Positions 25,641 to 35,387 are shown, counted from the first letter of the stretch. The stretch: DNA of 64,000 bases from Mesorhizobium sp. LHD-90 (GCF_030929505.1 NZ_JAVFVV010000016.1:95208-159207), one strand, 5' to 3'. Notes: generated by a model from the sequence alone, not told the origin. Translations and numbers: made by a program.

Positions 25641-27329
25641 TCAGGCGGTGGGGGTCGCGGGTATCGGCGCGAAGCGGCCGCGGGCCGCGTCATAGGCGAC
25701 GTGGATGAGAAGGGCGGCCAATGCGATGATCGCCAGGACCGCAATCAGCAGGAAGGCGTCGTTATAGGCAAGCACGTTGGCTTCCCGGGTCGCCTGCTGC
25801 GAGAGCAGCACCATTCCTTCGGCGTTGAGCAGCGCCTTGTCGGTGATCGTCCGCGCATAGCCTCCGCCAAGCTGGGTGATGCGCTGCGCGACCAGCGGAT
25901 CGGTCAGGACGAGATGCTCGACTAGGTGGCTCGAATGGAATTTCTCGCGGATGGTAATGAAGGTGCCGAACACCGCCGAGCCGAGCAGTCCGCCGATGCT
26001 CTGCGTGGTCAGGAAGACGATGATGAAGCTGAGGATGTAGTTCGGTCCCTTCTTCAATGCCGAGGAAAGACCGCTGGAAAGGGCGGGCGGAAGAAACAGC
26101 GCGCCGGCGAAGGCGATCAGCGCCTGGCTGAAATACATTTGTTCCGGCCGCGTGAGGTTTGTCGCCCGGCTGTCCATCAGCGCGCCGATGGCAAGCAGGA
26201 TCAGCGCAACGACATGGATTGCGGGTTCGCGTCCCGGCTTCATGACGCAGGCGCAAGCGAGGCCGCCGGCGATCGTGGCGGTGAGAATGACCCAGTAGAG
26301 TGTGATGGTCTGGTCGTTGAGCAGCCCGAGAACCTGGAAGAAGCCGGCGGCGCCGGCCGTCTGCTCGGACAGCACGATGCGGAAGACGAGCAACGCGCCG
26401 GTGAAATGCAGCACGGCCGGGCTTGCCAGCCAGCGGACGTCAATCAGCGGATTGGCGCGGTTCAGTTCGATGATCGCGGCGCAGGTGATCGACACGATCG
26501 CCAACGCCAGCAGCGCACCGATCCACGGCGCCTCGAACCACCAGTAGAGGCGACCGAGAACCAGAACGACCGCCGTGGCGCCGAAGCCGATGGCGATCAG
26601 AAGATAGCTGACGATGTCGAGGCGTTCGATGACTTTCGCCCGCGGCGGCGGCGTCAGCGGCAGGAGATAGACCAGGCAGAACGCGATCATCGCCATTCCG
26701 AGCTCGACGACGGTGATGTTGTGCCATCCGCCGATGTCGAACAGGGTTGGCGAGATGAGCCGCGCCACTGGTGCGCCGATGGAGATGTTCGTGAGCGCCA
26801 GCGGCAGTCCGACCCGCATCTTGAGATGCGGCGGGAACGCCTCGAGCATGTAGAGAAAGCCGAGGCTCGACATAGGCGCCGCGGCGATGCCGCTCATGAA
26901 GCGAACGGCGATCGCCGAGGGGATGTCGCGGATGAACAGGTTAAGCACGCAGGCGACGACGAAGCCGAGGATGCTGATCTCGGCGAAGTTGCGAAGGCCG
27001 AATTGCGTCCGGATCTTGATGAGAGCGAGCGATAGCGAGACATTTGGGGCCATGTAGGCGGCGACCATCCATGTCGCTTCGTTGCTGGTCGCGCCGATCG
27101 ATCCCTGGATCTGCGGTATGTTGGCGGTGACGAGGTTCATGCCGAGGCCCTGGGTCAGGGCGAGGAGCAGCGCGGCGCACATGTAGGCGCCCGCGCGTGC
27201 CGGGTTCATAGGCGTGAACGCGGGCGGCGCCGGCCGCGGAGGCGGTGCGGGCGGCGGAGTCGCTGCCTCAACGGGTTCGGACTCTTCCTCTGCGGGATCA
27301 TACCGCTCGATTACGCGGGCCTGCGACAT
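25641..27329 (-). CDS. emrB: MFS drug exporter, DHA2 (EmrB/QacA) family
   Basis: This 562-residue inner-membrane transporter is predicted to have 14 membrane segments. The cytoplasmic N-terminus (residues 1-40) is Pro-rich (PPPAPPPRPAPP), an unusual extension. Membrane segment 1 contains GLGMNLVTANIPQIQGS, close to the DHA2 signature, and NEATWMVAAYMAPNVS is also typical of EmrB. It lies 11 bases downstream of a marR gene and immediately upstream of the emrA-like gene. Induction by the MarR ligand is likely. The proton-coupled export mechanism is known for the family and inferred here. Confidence 0.9.
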   Translation of the reverse strand: MSQARVIERYDPAEEESEPVEAATPPPAPPPRPAPPAFTPMNPARAGAYMCAALLLALTQGLGMNLVTANIPQIQGSIGATSNEATWMVAAYMAPNVSLSLALIKIRTQFGLRNFAEISILGFVVACVLNLFIRDIPSAIAVRFMSGIAAAPMSSLGFLYMLEAFPPHLKMRVGLPLALTNISIGAPVARLISPTLFDIGGWHNITVVELGMAMIAFCLVYLLPLTPPPRAKVIERLDIVSYLLIAIGFGATAVVLVLGRLYWWFEAPWIGALLALAIVSITCAAIIELNRANPLIDVRWLASPAVLHFTGALLVFRIVLSEQTAGAAGFFQVLGLLNDQTITLYWVILTATIAGGLACACVMKPGREPAIHVVALILLAIGALMDSRATNLTRPEQMYFSQALIAFAGALFLPPALSSGLSSALKKGPNYILSFIIVFLTTQSIGGLLGSAVFGTFITIREKFHSSHLVEHLVLTDPLVAQRITQLGGGYARTITDKALLNAEGMVLLSQQATREANVLAYNDAFLLIAVLAIIALAALLIHVAYDAARGRFAPIPATPTA

Positions 27330-27340
27330 GACGCTGTGCT

Positions 27341-27778
27341 TCAGGCGACGGCGCCGATGTTGAGGGCGACCCGTCTCAGCACCCGCGTCGCGGTCTCCAG
27401 GTCCCTGCCGTCCACGCCGCCGAGCACCTGCTGGCGGAGTTCGTTCGCGTAGCCGAGAATGGTGTCTGTCTCGCGGCGGGCGACATCGGTCAGGAAAATC
27501 CCTTTGGCGCGCCGGTCGCCATCGACCGCGCGGCGCACGACGAAGCCTTTCTTCTCAAGTGCGTCGATCAGGCTGACCATCGAGGGCTGCTCGACTTGCA
27601 ATGCCTCGGCCAGTTCGCTCTGTGTCGCGCCTTCTTCCTTCGCCAGGTGCATCAGCAGCCGGGCGCGCGCCAGTGTCAGGCCCTGCGATTTCACCCGCGC
27701 GTCAAACATCGTGCGCAGCTTGCGGTTCACCTTCGTCAGTTCATCGACGAACGCCGTGCGTGAAGCCATCATATCCAT
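27341..27778 (-). CDS. MarR-family transcriptional regulator of the efflux operon
   Basis: This 145-residue protein has the MarR winged-helix fold. ARARLLMHLAKEEGATQSELAEALQVEQPSMVSLIDALEKKGFVVRR is the helix-turn-helix and recognition helix, and AVDGDRRAKGIFLTD is the beta-wing with the usual D-x-R-A-K pattern. It is the first gene of the operon and probably represses itself and the emrB-emrA pair. The start may be 27778 or a methionine two codons later. The AT-rich stretch just upstream holds an imperfect inverted repeat. Confidence 0.9.
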   Translation of the reverse strand: MDMMASRTAFVDELTKVNRKLRTMFDARVKSQGLTLARARLLMHLAKEEGATQSELAEALQVEQPSMVSLIDALEKKGFVVRRAVDGDRRAKGIFLTDVARRETDTILGYANELRQQVLGGVDGRDLETATRVLRRVALNIGAVA

Positions 27779-27790
27779 AGAGAACTCATA

Positions 27791-27810
27791 CTAATAAGAA
27801 TAATAATTAG
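27791..27810. promoter_or_regulatory. Candidate MarR operator upstream of the efflux operon
   Basis: CTAAT at 27791-27795 and ATTAG at 27806-27810 form an inverted repeat in a strikingly AT-rich stretch 13 bases upstream of the marR start. Only the outer five bases pair cleanly, so this is a weak candidate. Confidence 0.3.
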
Positions 27811-28053
27811 CTACCTATGCAATTAGTCCCTCATCGGGACTTTGGCAAGAGGTCGTCTGTTGTCGATAGCAAGGATTGCGCGATGAACCTCGGCATCGGC
27901 TGCGCTCGTATCGTGCTTGGCAGGACGCCAAGCATGTGCCCGCGGAACCGATCGATTGACATTCGCCAGCGTTTTTCTGCTATCAGCGGCGATGCCGGGC
28001 GCACATCGTGGATCAGGGCGGCAGGAAATGATAATCTTGATCGGACGCTTTTC

Positions 28054-29376
28054 ATGACCAATGTTGCGCTCACCGGCCTGGGGCGCGAGCTTGCGGAGCG
28101 GGCCGCCAACGGCCGACCGGTGCGCATCGGCGTCATCGGTTCCGGCGAGATGGGCACCGATCTGGTCACCCAGGGCATGCTGATGAAGGGCGTCGAGGTC
28201 TGCGCGATCTCGACCCGCCGGCCGCATACGGCGCGCGAGGCGATCCGCATCGCCTATGGCGACGAGGCAAAAGCCGCCGAGGCGGATACCCAGTCGAAAG
28301 TGTCGGCGGCGATCGAGGCCAAAAAGATCGCCATCACCTCGAACGAGATGCTGGTGAAGAACCCGTTGATCGACGTGGTGATCGACGCGACGGGAAAACC
28401 CGGCGTCGCCGCCGACTTCGACCTGATGGCGATGGAGCACGGCAAGCATGTGGTGATGATGAATGTCGAGGCCGACGTCACCATCGGACGCTACCTGAAG
28501 AGCGCCGCCGACCGGCTGGGCGTCGTCTATTCGGTCGGCGCCGGCGACGAGCCGTCCTCCTGTATGGAACTGATCGAGTTCGCCAGCGCGCTGGGATACA
28601 CCATCGTCTCGGCCGGCAAGGGCAAGAACAACCCGCTGAACCACGATGCGGTGCCCGACGACTACCGCGAGGAAGCCGAGCGCCGCAACATGAACCCGCG
28701 CATGCTGGTCGAGTTCGTCGATGGCTCGAAAACCATGGTGGAGATGGCGGCGATCGCCAACGCCACCGGGCTGGTCCCGGACGTGCCGGGCATGCACGGG
28801 CCCAACGCCGACCGCGACAACATGGTGAAGGTGCTGATCCCGCGCGAGGATGGCGGCATCCTGTCGAAAAGGGGCGTGGTCGACTACACCATCGGCAAGG
28901 GCGTGGCGCCGGGCGTCTTCGTCATCGTCGAGGCGACGCATCCGCGCATCATCGAGCGCATGGACGATTTGCATGTCGGCAAGGGGCCGTATTACAGCTT
29001 CTTCCGCCCCTATCACCTGACCTCGCTGGAAGTGCCGCTGACGGCGGCGCGTATCATGCTCACCGGAAAACCGGACATGGTGCCGCTGCCGCATCCGGTG
29101 GCGGAAGTATGCGCGGTGGCCAAGCGCGACCTCAAACCCGGCGAAACCTTCGATGCGATCGGCGAGACCTGCTACCGTTCCTGGACCATGACGGCGGGCG
29201 AGGCGCGGGCGAGGATGGCGGTGCCGGTCGGCCTGCTGGAAGGCGGCAAGGTATTGAAGGCCGTCAGGAAGGGCGCGCTTTTGACGACCGACAATGCCGC
29301 GCCCGACGAGACGACGCGGCTCTACGCCCTGCGCAAGCTGCAGGATGCGATGCCGCATGACGCGGCGGCCGGGTAG
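28054..29376 (+). CDS. Homoserine dehydrogenase-like oxidoreductase with SAF domain
   Basis: This 440-residue protein belongs to the COG4091 type. The N-terminal Rossmann fold has IGVIGSGEMGTDLV near residue 22. The centre carries GKHVVMMNVEADVTIG and VYSVGAGDEPSSC, and the C-terminus is a SAF domain (AVAKRDLKPGETFDAIGE). SAF domains led such proteins to be misnamed FlgA. In related bacteria these enzymes act on sugar acids or polyols; the substrate here is unknown. I chose ATG 28054 over the upstream in-frame start at 27817 because the added 79 residues look unrelated. It may be co-transcribed with the phosphatase gene 14 bases downstream. Confidence 0.82.
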   Translation: MTNVALTGLGRELAERAANGRPVRIGVIGSGEMGTDLVTQGMLMKGVEVCAISTRRPHTAREAIRIAYGDEAKAAEADTQSKVSAAIEAKKIAITSNEMLVKNPLIDVVIDATGKPGVAADFDLMAMEHGKHVVMMNVEADVTIGRYLKSAADRLGVVYSVGAGDEPSSCMELIEFASALGYTIVSAGKGKNNPLNHDAVPDDYREEAERRNMNPRMLVEFVDGSKTMVEMAAIANATGLVPDVPGMHGPNADRDNMVKVLIPREDGGILSKRGVVDYTIGKGVAPGVFVIVEATHPRIIERMDDLHVGKGPYYSFFRPYHLTSLEVPLTAARIMLTGKPDMVPLPHPVAEVCAVAKRDLKPGETFDAIGETCYRSWTMTAGEARARMAVPVGLLEGGKVLKAVRKGALLTTDNAAPDETTRLYALRKLQDAMPHDAAAG

Positions 29377-29390
29377 GGCTGGGGACAGAC

Positions 29391-29972
29391 GTGGCCGGCG
29401 CTTTCCCCGAGATCTATCTGGTGCGGCATGGAGAGACCGAATGGAGTGCGTCCGGAAAACATACGGGCCGGATCGACATTCCACTGACGCCCGCCGGTGA
29501 GCAGTCTGCCCGGCAACTCGCCGGCCGCCTGCGGGGTCTGTCGTTCGCCGCCGTCTGGTCGAGCCCGTCACAGCGAGCCTTCAACACCTGCGTGCTGGCC
29601 GGCTTTGGCGAAGGCGCGCTGCGCAAGGATGATCTGGCGGAATGGGACTACGGCGCTTACGAGGGGCTGACCACCCGGGAGATTTTGGTGCAACGTCCCG
29701 GCTGGCGTCTTTTCCGGGACGGATGCCCGGACGGCGAGCAGGCCTCCGACGCCGGCGTGAGGGCGGATCGGATCGTCAGCCAACTCCGCGCGGTCAAAGG
29801 CAATGTCCTGGTGTTTTCGAGTGCGCACTTCCTCAGAGTGCTTGCCGCGCGCTGGCTCGGCCTGCCGCCCGCGCAAGGGGCATGCTTCGTTCTCGACACC
29901 GCGAGTACAAGCGTGCTCGGCCATGAGCATGATCTCACCGAGCCGGTGGTCCGGAGATGGAACCAGAGGTAG
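29391..29972 (+). CDS. Histidine phosphatase family protein (RHG motif)
   Basis: This 193-residue cytoplasmic enzyme is of the phosphoglycerate mutase-like phosphatase family. The catalytic signature VRHGETEW is near residue 11, and the second conserved His is in VFSSAHFLRVLAARW near 143. The proton donor Glu would be in DLAEWDYGAYEGL. The start is the GTG at 29391. Size and motifs fit small-molecule phosphatases of the CobC/GpmB branch. The substrate is unknown; the neighbouring SAF oxidoreductase suggests sugar phosphate metabolism, as inference. Confidence 0.87.
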   Translation: MAGAFPEIYLVRHGETEWSASGKHTGRIDIPLTPAGEQSARQLAGRLRGLSFAAVWSSPSQRAFNTCVLAGFGEGALRKDDLAEWDYGAYEGLTTREILVQRPGWRLFRDGCPDGEQASDAGVRADRIVSQLRAVKGNVLVFSSAHFLRVLAARWLGLPPAQGACFVLDTASTSVLGHEHDLTEPVVRRWNQR

Positions 29973-30047
29973 CTTCCGGTCCGTCACCGTCGACGGTTGC
30001 GGCGGCTTTTTCGCGAACCGGCCTGATGAGTTGATCGGCGCGAACTC

Positions 30048-30860
30048 CTATTTCCCCAACTCCACCGACCTTGCCCGCGCCGCCTCCACAGCTTCGGTGA
30101 CCAACAGCTTCAGCCGGTCGTCGCCCATCAGCACGTCGAGCGCGGCGGCGGTGGTGCCGTTCGGGCTGGTGACTTGCTTGCGTAGGATTGCGGGGTCTTC
30201 GCCGCTTTCGGCCGCAAGACTGGCGGCGCCGAACACCGTCTGCATGGCGAGCAGTCTTGCCGTCTCGACAGGCAGGCCGGCGGTTTGCGCGGCCTCGGTC
30301 AGGCATTCGATGAAGTGGAAGATATAGGCCGGGCCGGAGCCGGAAACGGCGGTCACCGCGTCCATCAACCCTTCGTTGTCGATGGTGGCAACCGCCCCGC
30401 TGGTGGCGAGCAGGTCCTTGACGAAGGCGAGATCCGCGTCCGCCACGCGGCGGTTGGCGAACACCACCATCATGCCCTTGCCGATCGCCGCCGGCGTGTT
30501 CGGCATGCAGCGCACCAGCGGTACCTGTCCGAGAACCTCCTCGAAGGTTTTCATCGGCGTGCCGGCCGCGATCGAGAGGAACACGGTCTTGCCATCGGCG
30601 AACCGGCGGTAGCCGGCGGTGACGTCGCGGATGACCTGCGGTTTTACCGCGAGGATGACGAGACGTGGCGCGGTCTCGGCCGGCACGTCCCCGGCGCTCG
30701 CGCCCGTGGCGACGCCGAGCGCGGCGGCGCTGGCGCGCAATTCGTCGTTCGGCTCGACCACGAAAACCTCCGGCGCGACGAGCCGGCCGGATTTCAGCCA
30801 GCCGACCAGCATGGCACGACCCATATTGCCGCAGCCGACCAGAACCGTCTGAATGGTCAT
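30048..30860 (-). CDS. proC: Pyrroline-5-carboxylate reductase
   Basis: This enzyme catalyses the last step of proline synthesis, the NAD(P)H-dependent reduction of pyrroline-5-carboxylate. The 270-residue length is typical. TVLVGCGNMGRAMLVGWL is the Rossmann nucleotide-binding segment at the N-terminus, LAVKPQVIRDV and RCMPNTPAAIGKGM follow, and SGSGPAYIFHFIECL with the SPNGTTAAALDVL region is the conserved C-terminal signature. The neighbours are unrelated: the EPS polymerase lies upstream on the same strand 62 bases away, and a convergent phosphatase lies downstream. Confidence 0.94.
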   Translation of the reverse strand: MTIQTVLVGCGNMGRAMLVGWLKSGRLVAPEVFVVEPNDELRASAAALGVATGASAGDVPAETAPRLVILAVKPQVIRDVTAGYRRFADGKTVFLSIAAGTPMKTFEEVLGQVPLVRCMPNTPAAIGKGMMVVFANRRVADADLAFVKDLLATSGAVATIDNEGLMDAVTAVSGSGPAYIFHFIECLTEAAQTAGLPVETARLLAMQTVFGAASLAAESGEDPAILRKQVTSPNGTTAAALDVLMGDDRLKLLVTEAVEAARARSVELGK

Positions 30861-30922
30861 GGAAACTCCCCGAGATGCCGGGCGCCAGGCCGGATTCGCC
30901 GCGACCTTGCGGCGCTTCCGGT

Positions 30923-32311
30923 CTAGCGGCGATTTGCGCCCGCGCCAAGCGCCGGCTGACCAGTGGCCCGGGATTGAACCGTGCCATCAGTCGCTTGCGG
31001 CCGAGTCGCCACGGCGGGGAAACGGGCGGCCAGTCTGAGACCGATCACGGCGAAGACGACGAGCAGCCAGACCGGATCGGCGCGACGGAAAAAGAAGCTT
31101 TCCAAAAAGGCGTTCAGCGTGGTGAACAGCAGGATCATCATGAACAGGTCGCCGAGCAGCACGTTTTCCCGGTAGCGCGGGATGCGCATGTAATCGACGA
31201 CGGGCGTGACCAGGAACGCCCAGACTGCCACGGCGAGCCCCGGCAGGCCCATCTGCAGGGCGATGTCGAGATAGCCGTTGTGGCCGTGCACGATGGTGCG
31301 GATGTCCCAGTCGCGGTCGAAGGGCTGGCTCATCGATTCCAGGAACGGCGTCCCCCAGAAACTGTCGTAGCCGTAGCCGACCCAGGGCCGCTTCATGATC
31401 ATCTCGCCGGCGAAATCCCACAGCGTGGTGCGGCCGGTATAGGTCATTTCCGGAAAGTTCCAGGTCACGAACTGTTTTAACGGATCGATGAAGACGATGC
31501 CGAGCGTGGCGACGGCTGTGCCGGCGACGACCATCCAGAACAGCGCGGCGGCGACCGGGCGCATGCCGAACAGGCCGGGCAGGGCGACCACGATCATCGC
31601 CACCGGGACAAGGCCAGCGGTGGTCTTGGAGCCGGTGTTGGCCATGAAGATGAAGGCGGAAACGAACAGGATTGCGCCCGGCCATTTGCGGCCGCGCCTG
31701 AACAGATAGAGGCCGCAGAACGACAGGCAGGCCATCACCGGGCCGGCGACGTTCTTGTGCGAGAACACGCCGCGCCACAGGCCGGCATGCTGCGGCTCCA
31801 TCGACGCCGCGGTGTGCATGGCCTCGTTCGGGAACAGCACTAGGCCGATGTAGCAGATGGCCACGACCGTGAGGCCGGCCACTGTCAGAACGGTGGAGAA
31901 GGCGTCGGCGTCGCGCGGAATGGCGAGCACGGTGGCCACGACCAGGATGCCGATCAGCGTGAAGGAGAAAGCGCGCATAGCCGCCGGCGGATAGGTGGCG
32001 TCGGCGACCGACAGCAGCGCGAAGCCGATCATCAGCAGGAAGGAGAAGCTGAACAGCGCCGAGACGACGCGGGGCGTCGCCAGGAAGGCGAGCGACAGCA
32101 GCGAGACGGCGCCGAGCGATCCGTAGCCGAGCTGATTGACGATGTTGCCGCCGGTGTCCGGCTCGCCGCCGCCGCCCGGTTCGAACGGCGTGAACGAGAT
32201 CATCAGCGCGGCCAGCAGGACGGTGGCGACGATCGTCGGCAGGCGCGGCGAGGCGAGCAGCGACGAGAAGGCTGAAAGGTCAGTTCTTCTCGGGCTGACG
32301 GTACTGCTCAT
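30923..32311 (-). CDS. O-antigen ligase / Wzy_C family polysaccharide polymerase
   Basis: This 462-residue integral membrane protein has about 11-12 predicted segments. A long periplasmic loop with MTYTGRTTLWDFAGEMI and HGHNGYLDIALQMGLPGLAVAVW matches the Wzy_C/WaaL core, including the conserved His and Arg region. ExoQ-type polymerases of rhizobial exopolysaccharide clusters look alike. It overlaps the end of the glycosyltransferase gene by 32 bases and is read on the same strand, so they form one unit. Whether it polymerises repeat units or ligates to lipid A cannot be told from sequence. Confidence 0.87.
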   Translation of the reverse strand: MSSTVSPRRTDLSAFSSLLASPRLPTIVATVLLAALMISFTPFEPGGGGEPDTGGNIVNQLGYGSLGAVSLLSLAFLATPRVVSALFSFSFLLMIGFALLSVADATYPPAAMRAFSFTLIGILVVATVLAIPRDADAFSTVLTVAGLTVVAICYIGLVLFPNEAMHTAASMEPQHAGLWRGVFSHKNVAGPVMACLSFCGLYLFRRGRKWPGAILFVSAFIFMANTGSKTTAGLVPVAMIVVALPGLFGMRPVAAALFWMVVAGTAVATLGIVFIDPLKQFVTWNFPEMTYTGRTTLWDFAGEMIMKRPWVGYGYDSFWGTPFLESMSQPFDRDWDIRTIVHGHNGYLDIALQMGLPGLAVAVWAFLVTPVVDYMRIPRYRENVLLGDLFMMILLFTTLNAFLESFFFRRADPVWLLVVFAVIGLRLAARFPAVATRPQATDGTVQSRATGQPALGAGANRR

Positions 32312-33278
32312 TGGCGTATCCGAACTCGGCCATCACGCGGCCCGCGCCGATATATACCGGATAGAGCGCGATGGAAATCGAGCCGGTCTTGCACAGCTTG
32401 AGGAAGCCGCGAAACGGCGAGGCGCCTAACAGCAGCAGGCTCTTCACGAATACCTTGGTGTTGGCGAAGGGTGTGCCGGCGCGCTTCTTCTTCTCGACCA
32501 GCGTGGAGATCACGCCGTTGCGCAGGCTGCGCGCCCGGATCCAGTCGGCTTCGACCCGCCGCTCCGGCACCGTCTCGCGGATGATGGCCTCGTTGCACCA
32601 GGCGAGCCTGAAGCCGCGCTGCGCCGTGCGGCTGAGGAAATCGGAATCGCCGCCGCCCATGAAGTTGAAGCGCAGGTCGAGATAGGGCGGCCCCATCGTG
32701 TCCATGACCTTGCGGCTGAGCAGCATGTTTCCCGACGAATAGAGGATCGGCACCACTCCGGTCTCGCGGTAGTGAGCCGAAAACACCGGATGGGCTGCCC
32801 ATTTGCTGTGCTCGGGCCTGGCGAAGACCGGTATCTGCGGCCCGCCGACCACGTCCACGCCGAGGCGCTCGGCGGTGGCGCACATGTTCTCCAGCCAGTC
32901 GGGGTCGGCAAGTTCGTCGTCGTCGACAACCAGCGCGTATTTGAAGTTGGGAAAGTAGGTGACCGTGGTGAGGAACCCGGCATTGTAGGCGCAGCAATTG
33001 CCCCGGTCGTGGGCGATGATCAGCATGCCCTGGAGCAGGCCATCGTCGAACCAGGATTTGGCGGCGGCGGCGCCCTCGCGTTTCTCGGCCTCGTTCTCCA
33101 CCAGCACGACGGCGAAGCGGCGTTTGGTCTTCTGGCTGCGCAGGGATTGCAGCGTTTCCAGCACCTGCTGCGGCCGGCGGAAGGTCGGCACGGTGACGAC
33201 GGCTTCGATGGAAGCGTAGTCAAGGCCAGGCGAGCTGGTTACGATGCTGATCGAGGCACCCGCGGGGAGTGAAGTCAT
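32280..33278 (-). CDS. Glycosyltransferase family 2
   Basis: This 332-residue GT-A fold enzyme transfers a sugar from a nucleotide donor to a growing polysaccharide. VTVPTFRRPQQVLETLQSL is the donor-binding N-terminus, ALVVDDDELADPDWLEN carries the DXD-type metal site, and GGGDSDFLSRTAQRGFRLAW resembles the catalytic ED-like region. The ATG at 33278 is the first gene leftward from a divergent intergenic region (33279-33444) shared with the glycosyltransferase at 33445. It is co-transcribed with the O-antigen ligase-like gene. Confidence 0.88.
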   Translation of the reverse strand: MTSLPAGASISIVTSSPGLDYASIEAVVTVPTFRRPQQVLETLQSLRSQKTKRRFAVVLVENEAEKREGAAAAKSWFDDGLLQGMLIIAHDRGNCCAYNAGFLTTVTYFPNFKYALVVDDDELADPDWLENMCATAERLGVDVVGGPQIPVFARPEHSKWAAHPVFSAHYRETGVVPILYSSGNMLLSRKVMDTMGPPYLDLRFNFMGGGDSDFLSRTAQRGFRLAWCNEAIIRETVPERRVEADWIRARSLRNGVISTLVEKKKRAGTPFANTKVFVKSLLLLGASPFRGFLKLCKTGSISIALYPVYIGAGRVMAEFGYANEQYRQPEKN

Positions 33279-33444
33279 TGCCGTTCCCTACAAATTTCCC
33301 GTGCATTTTCTAGGTGCGGGCGTCATAAGGATTGGTTAAACACCTGAATAAGATTACGCAATCAGCGCCGCCTTGTCCTGCCGGCAGGCACGTACTTAAC
33401 ATTCGGTTCATCGCGCCTTGCTAGGCGGGCCGTCTGGAGGTGTG

Positions 33445-34614
33445 ATGCATCTGCTGTTTGCCACATCGATTATTCCCGACGGGACCCTGGGTTCGGGATA
33501 CGAAATCGCCAATGCCGCGATCATCGACGCGCTGGATCGCGCCGGCGTGCGCGTGACCGTGCTCGGATTCGTCTGGCCCGGAAAGAAGCCGGCCGACCCG
33601 GACAACGCCATCGTCATGGGCGAGGTCGACGTGAAGACCGACGGTGCGCCGTTCCTGCGCAAGCTGAGATGGCTTGGCAAAGCGGTGCTGACCGGGCTGA
33701 CCTTCGCTTCGGTCAAGCTGAGGGTGGTGACACGGGAGACTTTGCGGGGGGAGATCGACAAGGCGGGACCGTTCGACGCCTATGTGCTCAACGCGGCCAC
33801 ACTTGCCGGCGCCTTCGAAGGCGTCTTCGACGGTCGGCCGACGCTCTATGTGGCGCACAATGTTGAATACCGGTCGGCGGAAGAGAATTCGCAAGCTGCG
33901 CGCGGCGCGTTGCAGCGCCTGATCTACAAGCGCGAAGCCCGGTTCCTGCAGGCGCTGGAGGAGCGGCTTTGCCGAAAGGCCCGTTTTGTCTTCACTTTGG
34001 CCGAGGAAGACAGCAAGGTCCTCGGTGTCGAAGGGCGTTCGGCGGTGCTGCCGCTGGTGACTCGGCCGACGCCGCCAGTCGTCGCGCGCCCGCGCGAGAT
34101 CGAATACGCCGCCGCGCTGATCGGCTCGTGGACATGGCAGCCGAACCGCATCGGCCTCGACTGGTTCCTTGAGCAGGTGGCGCCGCACCTTCCCGCCGAC
34201 TTCACGGTGCGCATCGCCGGCACCGTGCCGTCCGGCCTCATGTCGAACCGGCCGAATATCCGCTTCGTCGGGCGCGTGCCGAGTGCGGAGGATTTTGTCG
34301 TGCGCGCCAAGGTCGTCCCGCTGATCAGCCGCGCCGGCACCGGGGTACAGTTGAAGACGATCGAGACGTTCGAACTGGGCCTGCCGTCGGTCGCCACCAC
34401 GAGTTCGCTGCGCGGCATCGGCTACCGACCGACGAACTGCACCGTCGCCGACGATCCGCAAAAATTCGCCGAGGCGCTGAAGCGGGCGGCCGCCGGCGCG
34501 CCGGAAGACGTCGACGGCGCGCAGTTTCATGCCCGCCAACTAAGGGCGCTGGACGCTGCGATCAGACGTGGCCTCGCCACGGTCGGCTACCATGAGAGCG
34601 AGGCGGCGGCATGA
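33445..34614 (+). CDS. Glycosyltransferase (GT4/GT1-like)
   Basis: This 389-residue GT-B type transferase starts with MHLLFATSIIPDGTLGSGYEI. VAHNVEYRSAEENSQ and the C-terminal part GRVPSAEDFVVRAKVVPLISRAGTGVQLKTIETFELGLP are typical of the family. The ATG at 33445 has GGAGG at 33436-33440 upstream. It ends in an ATGA overlap with the WecG-like gene, and with the next gene the three form a translationally coupled set for an extracellular polysaccharide. Donor and acceptor are unknown. Confidence 0.87.
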   Translation: MHLLFATSIIPDGTLGSGYEIANAAIIDALDRAGVRVTVLGFVWPGKKPADPDNAIVMGEVDVKTDGAPFLRKLRWLGKAVLTGLTFASVKLRVVTRETLRGEIDKAGPFDAYVLNAATLAGAFEGVFDGRPTLYVAHNVEYRSAEENSQAARGALQRLIYKREARFLQALEERLCRKARFVFTLAEEDSKVLGVEGRSAVLPLVTRPTPPVVARPREIEYAAALIGSWTWQPNRIGLDWFLEQVAPHLPADFTVRIAGTVPSGLMSNRPNIRFVGRVPSAEDFVVRAKVVPLISRAGTGVQLKTIETFELGLPSVATTSSLRGIGYRPTNCTVADDPQKFAEALKRAAAGAPEDVDGAQFHARQLRALDAAIRRGLATVGYHESEAAA

Positions 34615-35387
34615 ACCTGCATACCGGCTCGCCCCAGTCGGAACCGGCGGTGACCCACGACATTCTCGGCATCAAGGCGGCCTCGCTCCGCTGGACGGAG
34701 GCCATCGACTTGCTCTGCCGGCTGGTCGCCGAACGGCGCTTCACGCGTGTCGGTTTCATCAATGCCCACAACGCCAATCTCGCCACCGACGATCCGTCCT
34801 TCAGGGCCGCATTGGTGGATTTCCTCATCCTGCCCGACGGCGTCGGCGTCGATATCGCGGCCAAGCTGCTCTACGGAAGAATGTTCGCCGCCAATCTCAA
34901 CGGCACCGACTTCATACCGGCATTTTTCGAAGCTCTCCCGGGGGAGGTCCGGGTCGGCCTGATCGGCGCACGAATGGAAAGCGTCAATGCGGCGACCGAG
35001 GCGTTGAAACGGCTGGCGCCCGGGCATGAGTTCATCGCCGTGCACGACGGCTTCTTCAAGCCGGAGGACGAGCCGGCGATCCTGCGAAAGATCGAGGAGC
35101 TTCACCTCGACATCCTGCTGGTGGCCATGGGCGTGCCGCGCCAGGAGAAATGGGTGGCGCACAAGATCGACGCCCGCCATTGCACGCTGCCGATCGCCGT
35201 CGGCGCGCTGTTCGACTTCCTCGGCGGCACGGTGCCGCGCGCGCCGATGTGGATGCGCCGGTTGCGGCTGGAGTGGTTCTATCGGCTGTCGCATGAGCCG
35301 CGTCGGCTGTGGCGGCGCTACGTCATCGGCAATCCGCTGTTCATCCTGCGGGTGCTGCGGCAGAAGCTGTCGGGAGCCAGAGGGTGA
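34611..35387 (+). CDS. WecG/TagA/CpsF-family glycosyltransferase
   Basis: This 258-residue protein of the GT26 family adds an N-acetyl-mannosamine-type or related sugar to a lipid-linked intermediate. FINAHNANLATDDPSFRAAL and ILPDGVGVDIAAKLLYG are the conserved active-site segments, followed by NGTDFIPAFFEALP and DILLVAMGVPRQEKW. The ATG overlaps the stop of the previous gene as ATGA, and its own stop overlaps the next start as GTGA. This argues for one polycistronic message for a surface polysaccharide. Confidence 0.9.
   Translation: MNLHTGSPQSEPAVTHDILGIKAASLRWTEAIDLLCRLVAERRFTRVGFINAHNANLATDDPSFRAALVDFLILPDGVGVDIAAKLLYGRMFAANLNGTDFIPAFFEALPGEVRVGLIGARMESVNAATEALKRLAPGHEFIAVHDGFFKPEDEPAILRKIEELHLDILLVAMGVPRQEKWVAHKIDARHCTLPIAVGALFDFLGGTVPRAPMWMRRLRLEWFYRLSHEPRRLWRRYVIGNPLFILRVLRQKLSGARG

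Noticed and set aside
27823..29571. 582-codon frame on the - strand
   Set aside because: It is a shadow of the SAF-domain oxidoreductase and shows only His/Arg/Asp-biased sequence.
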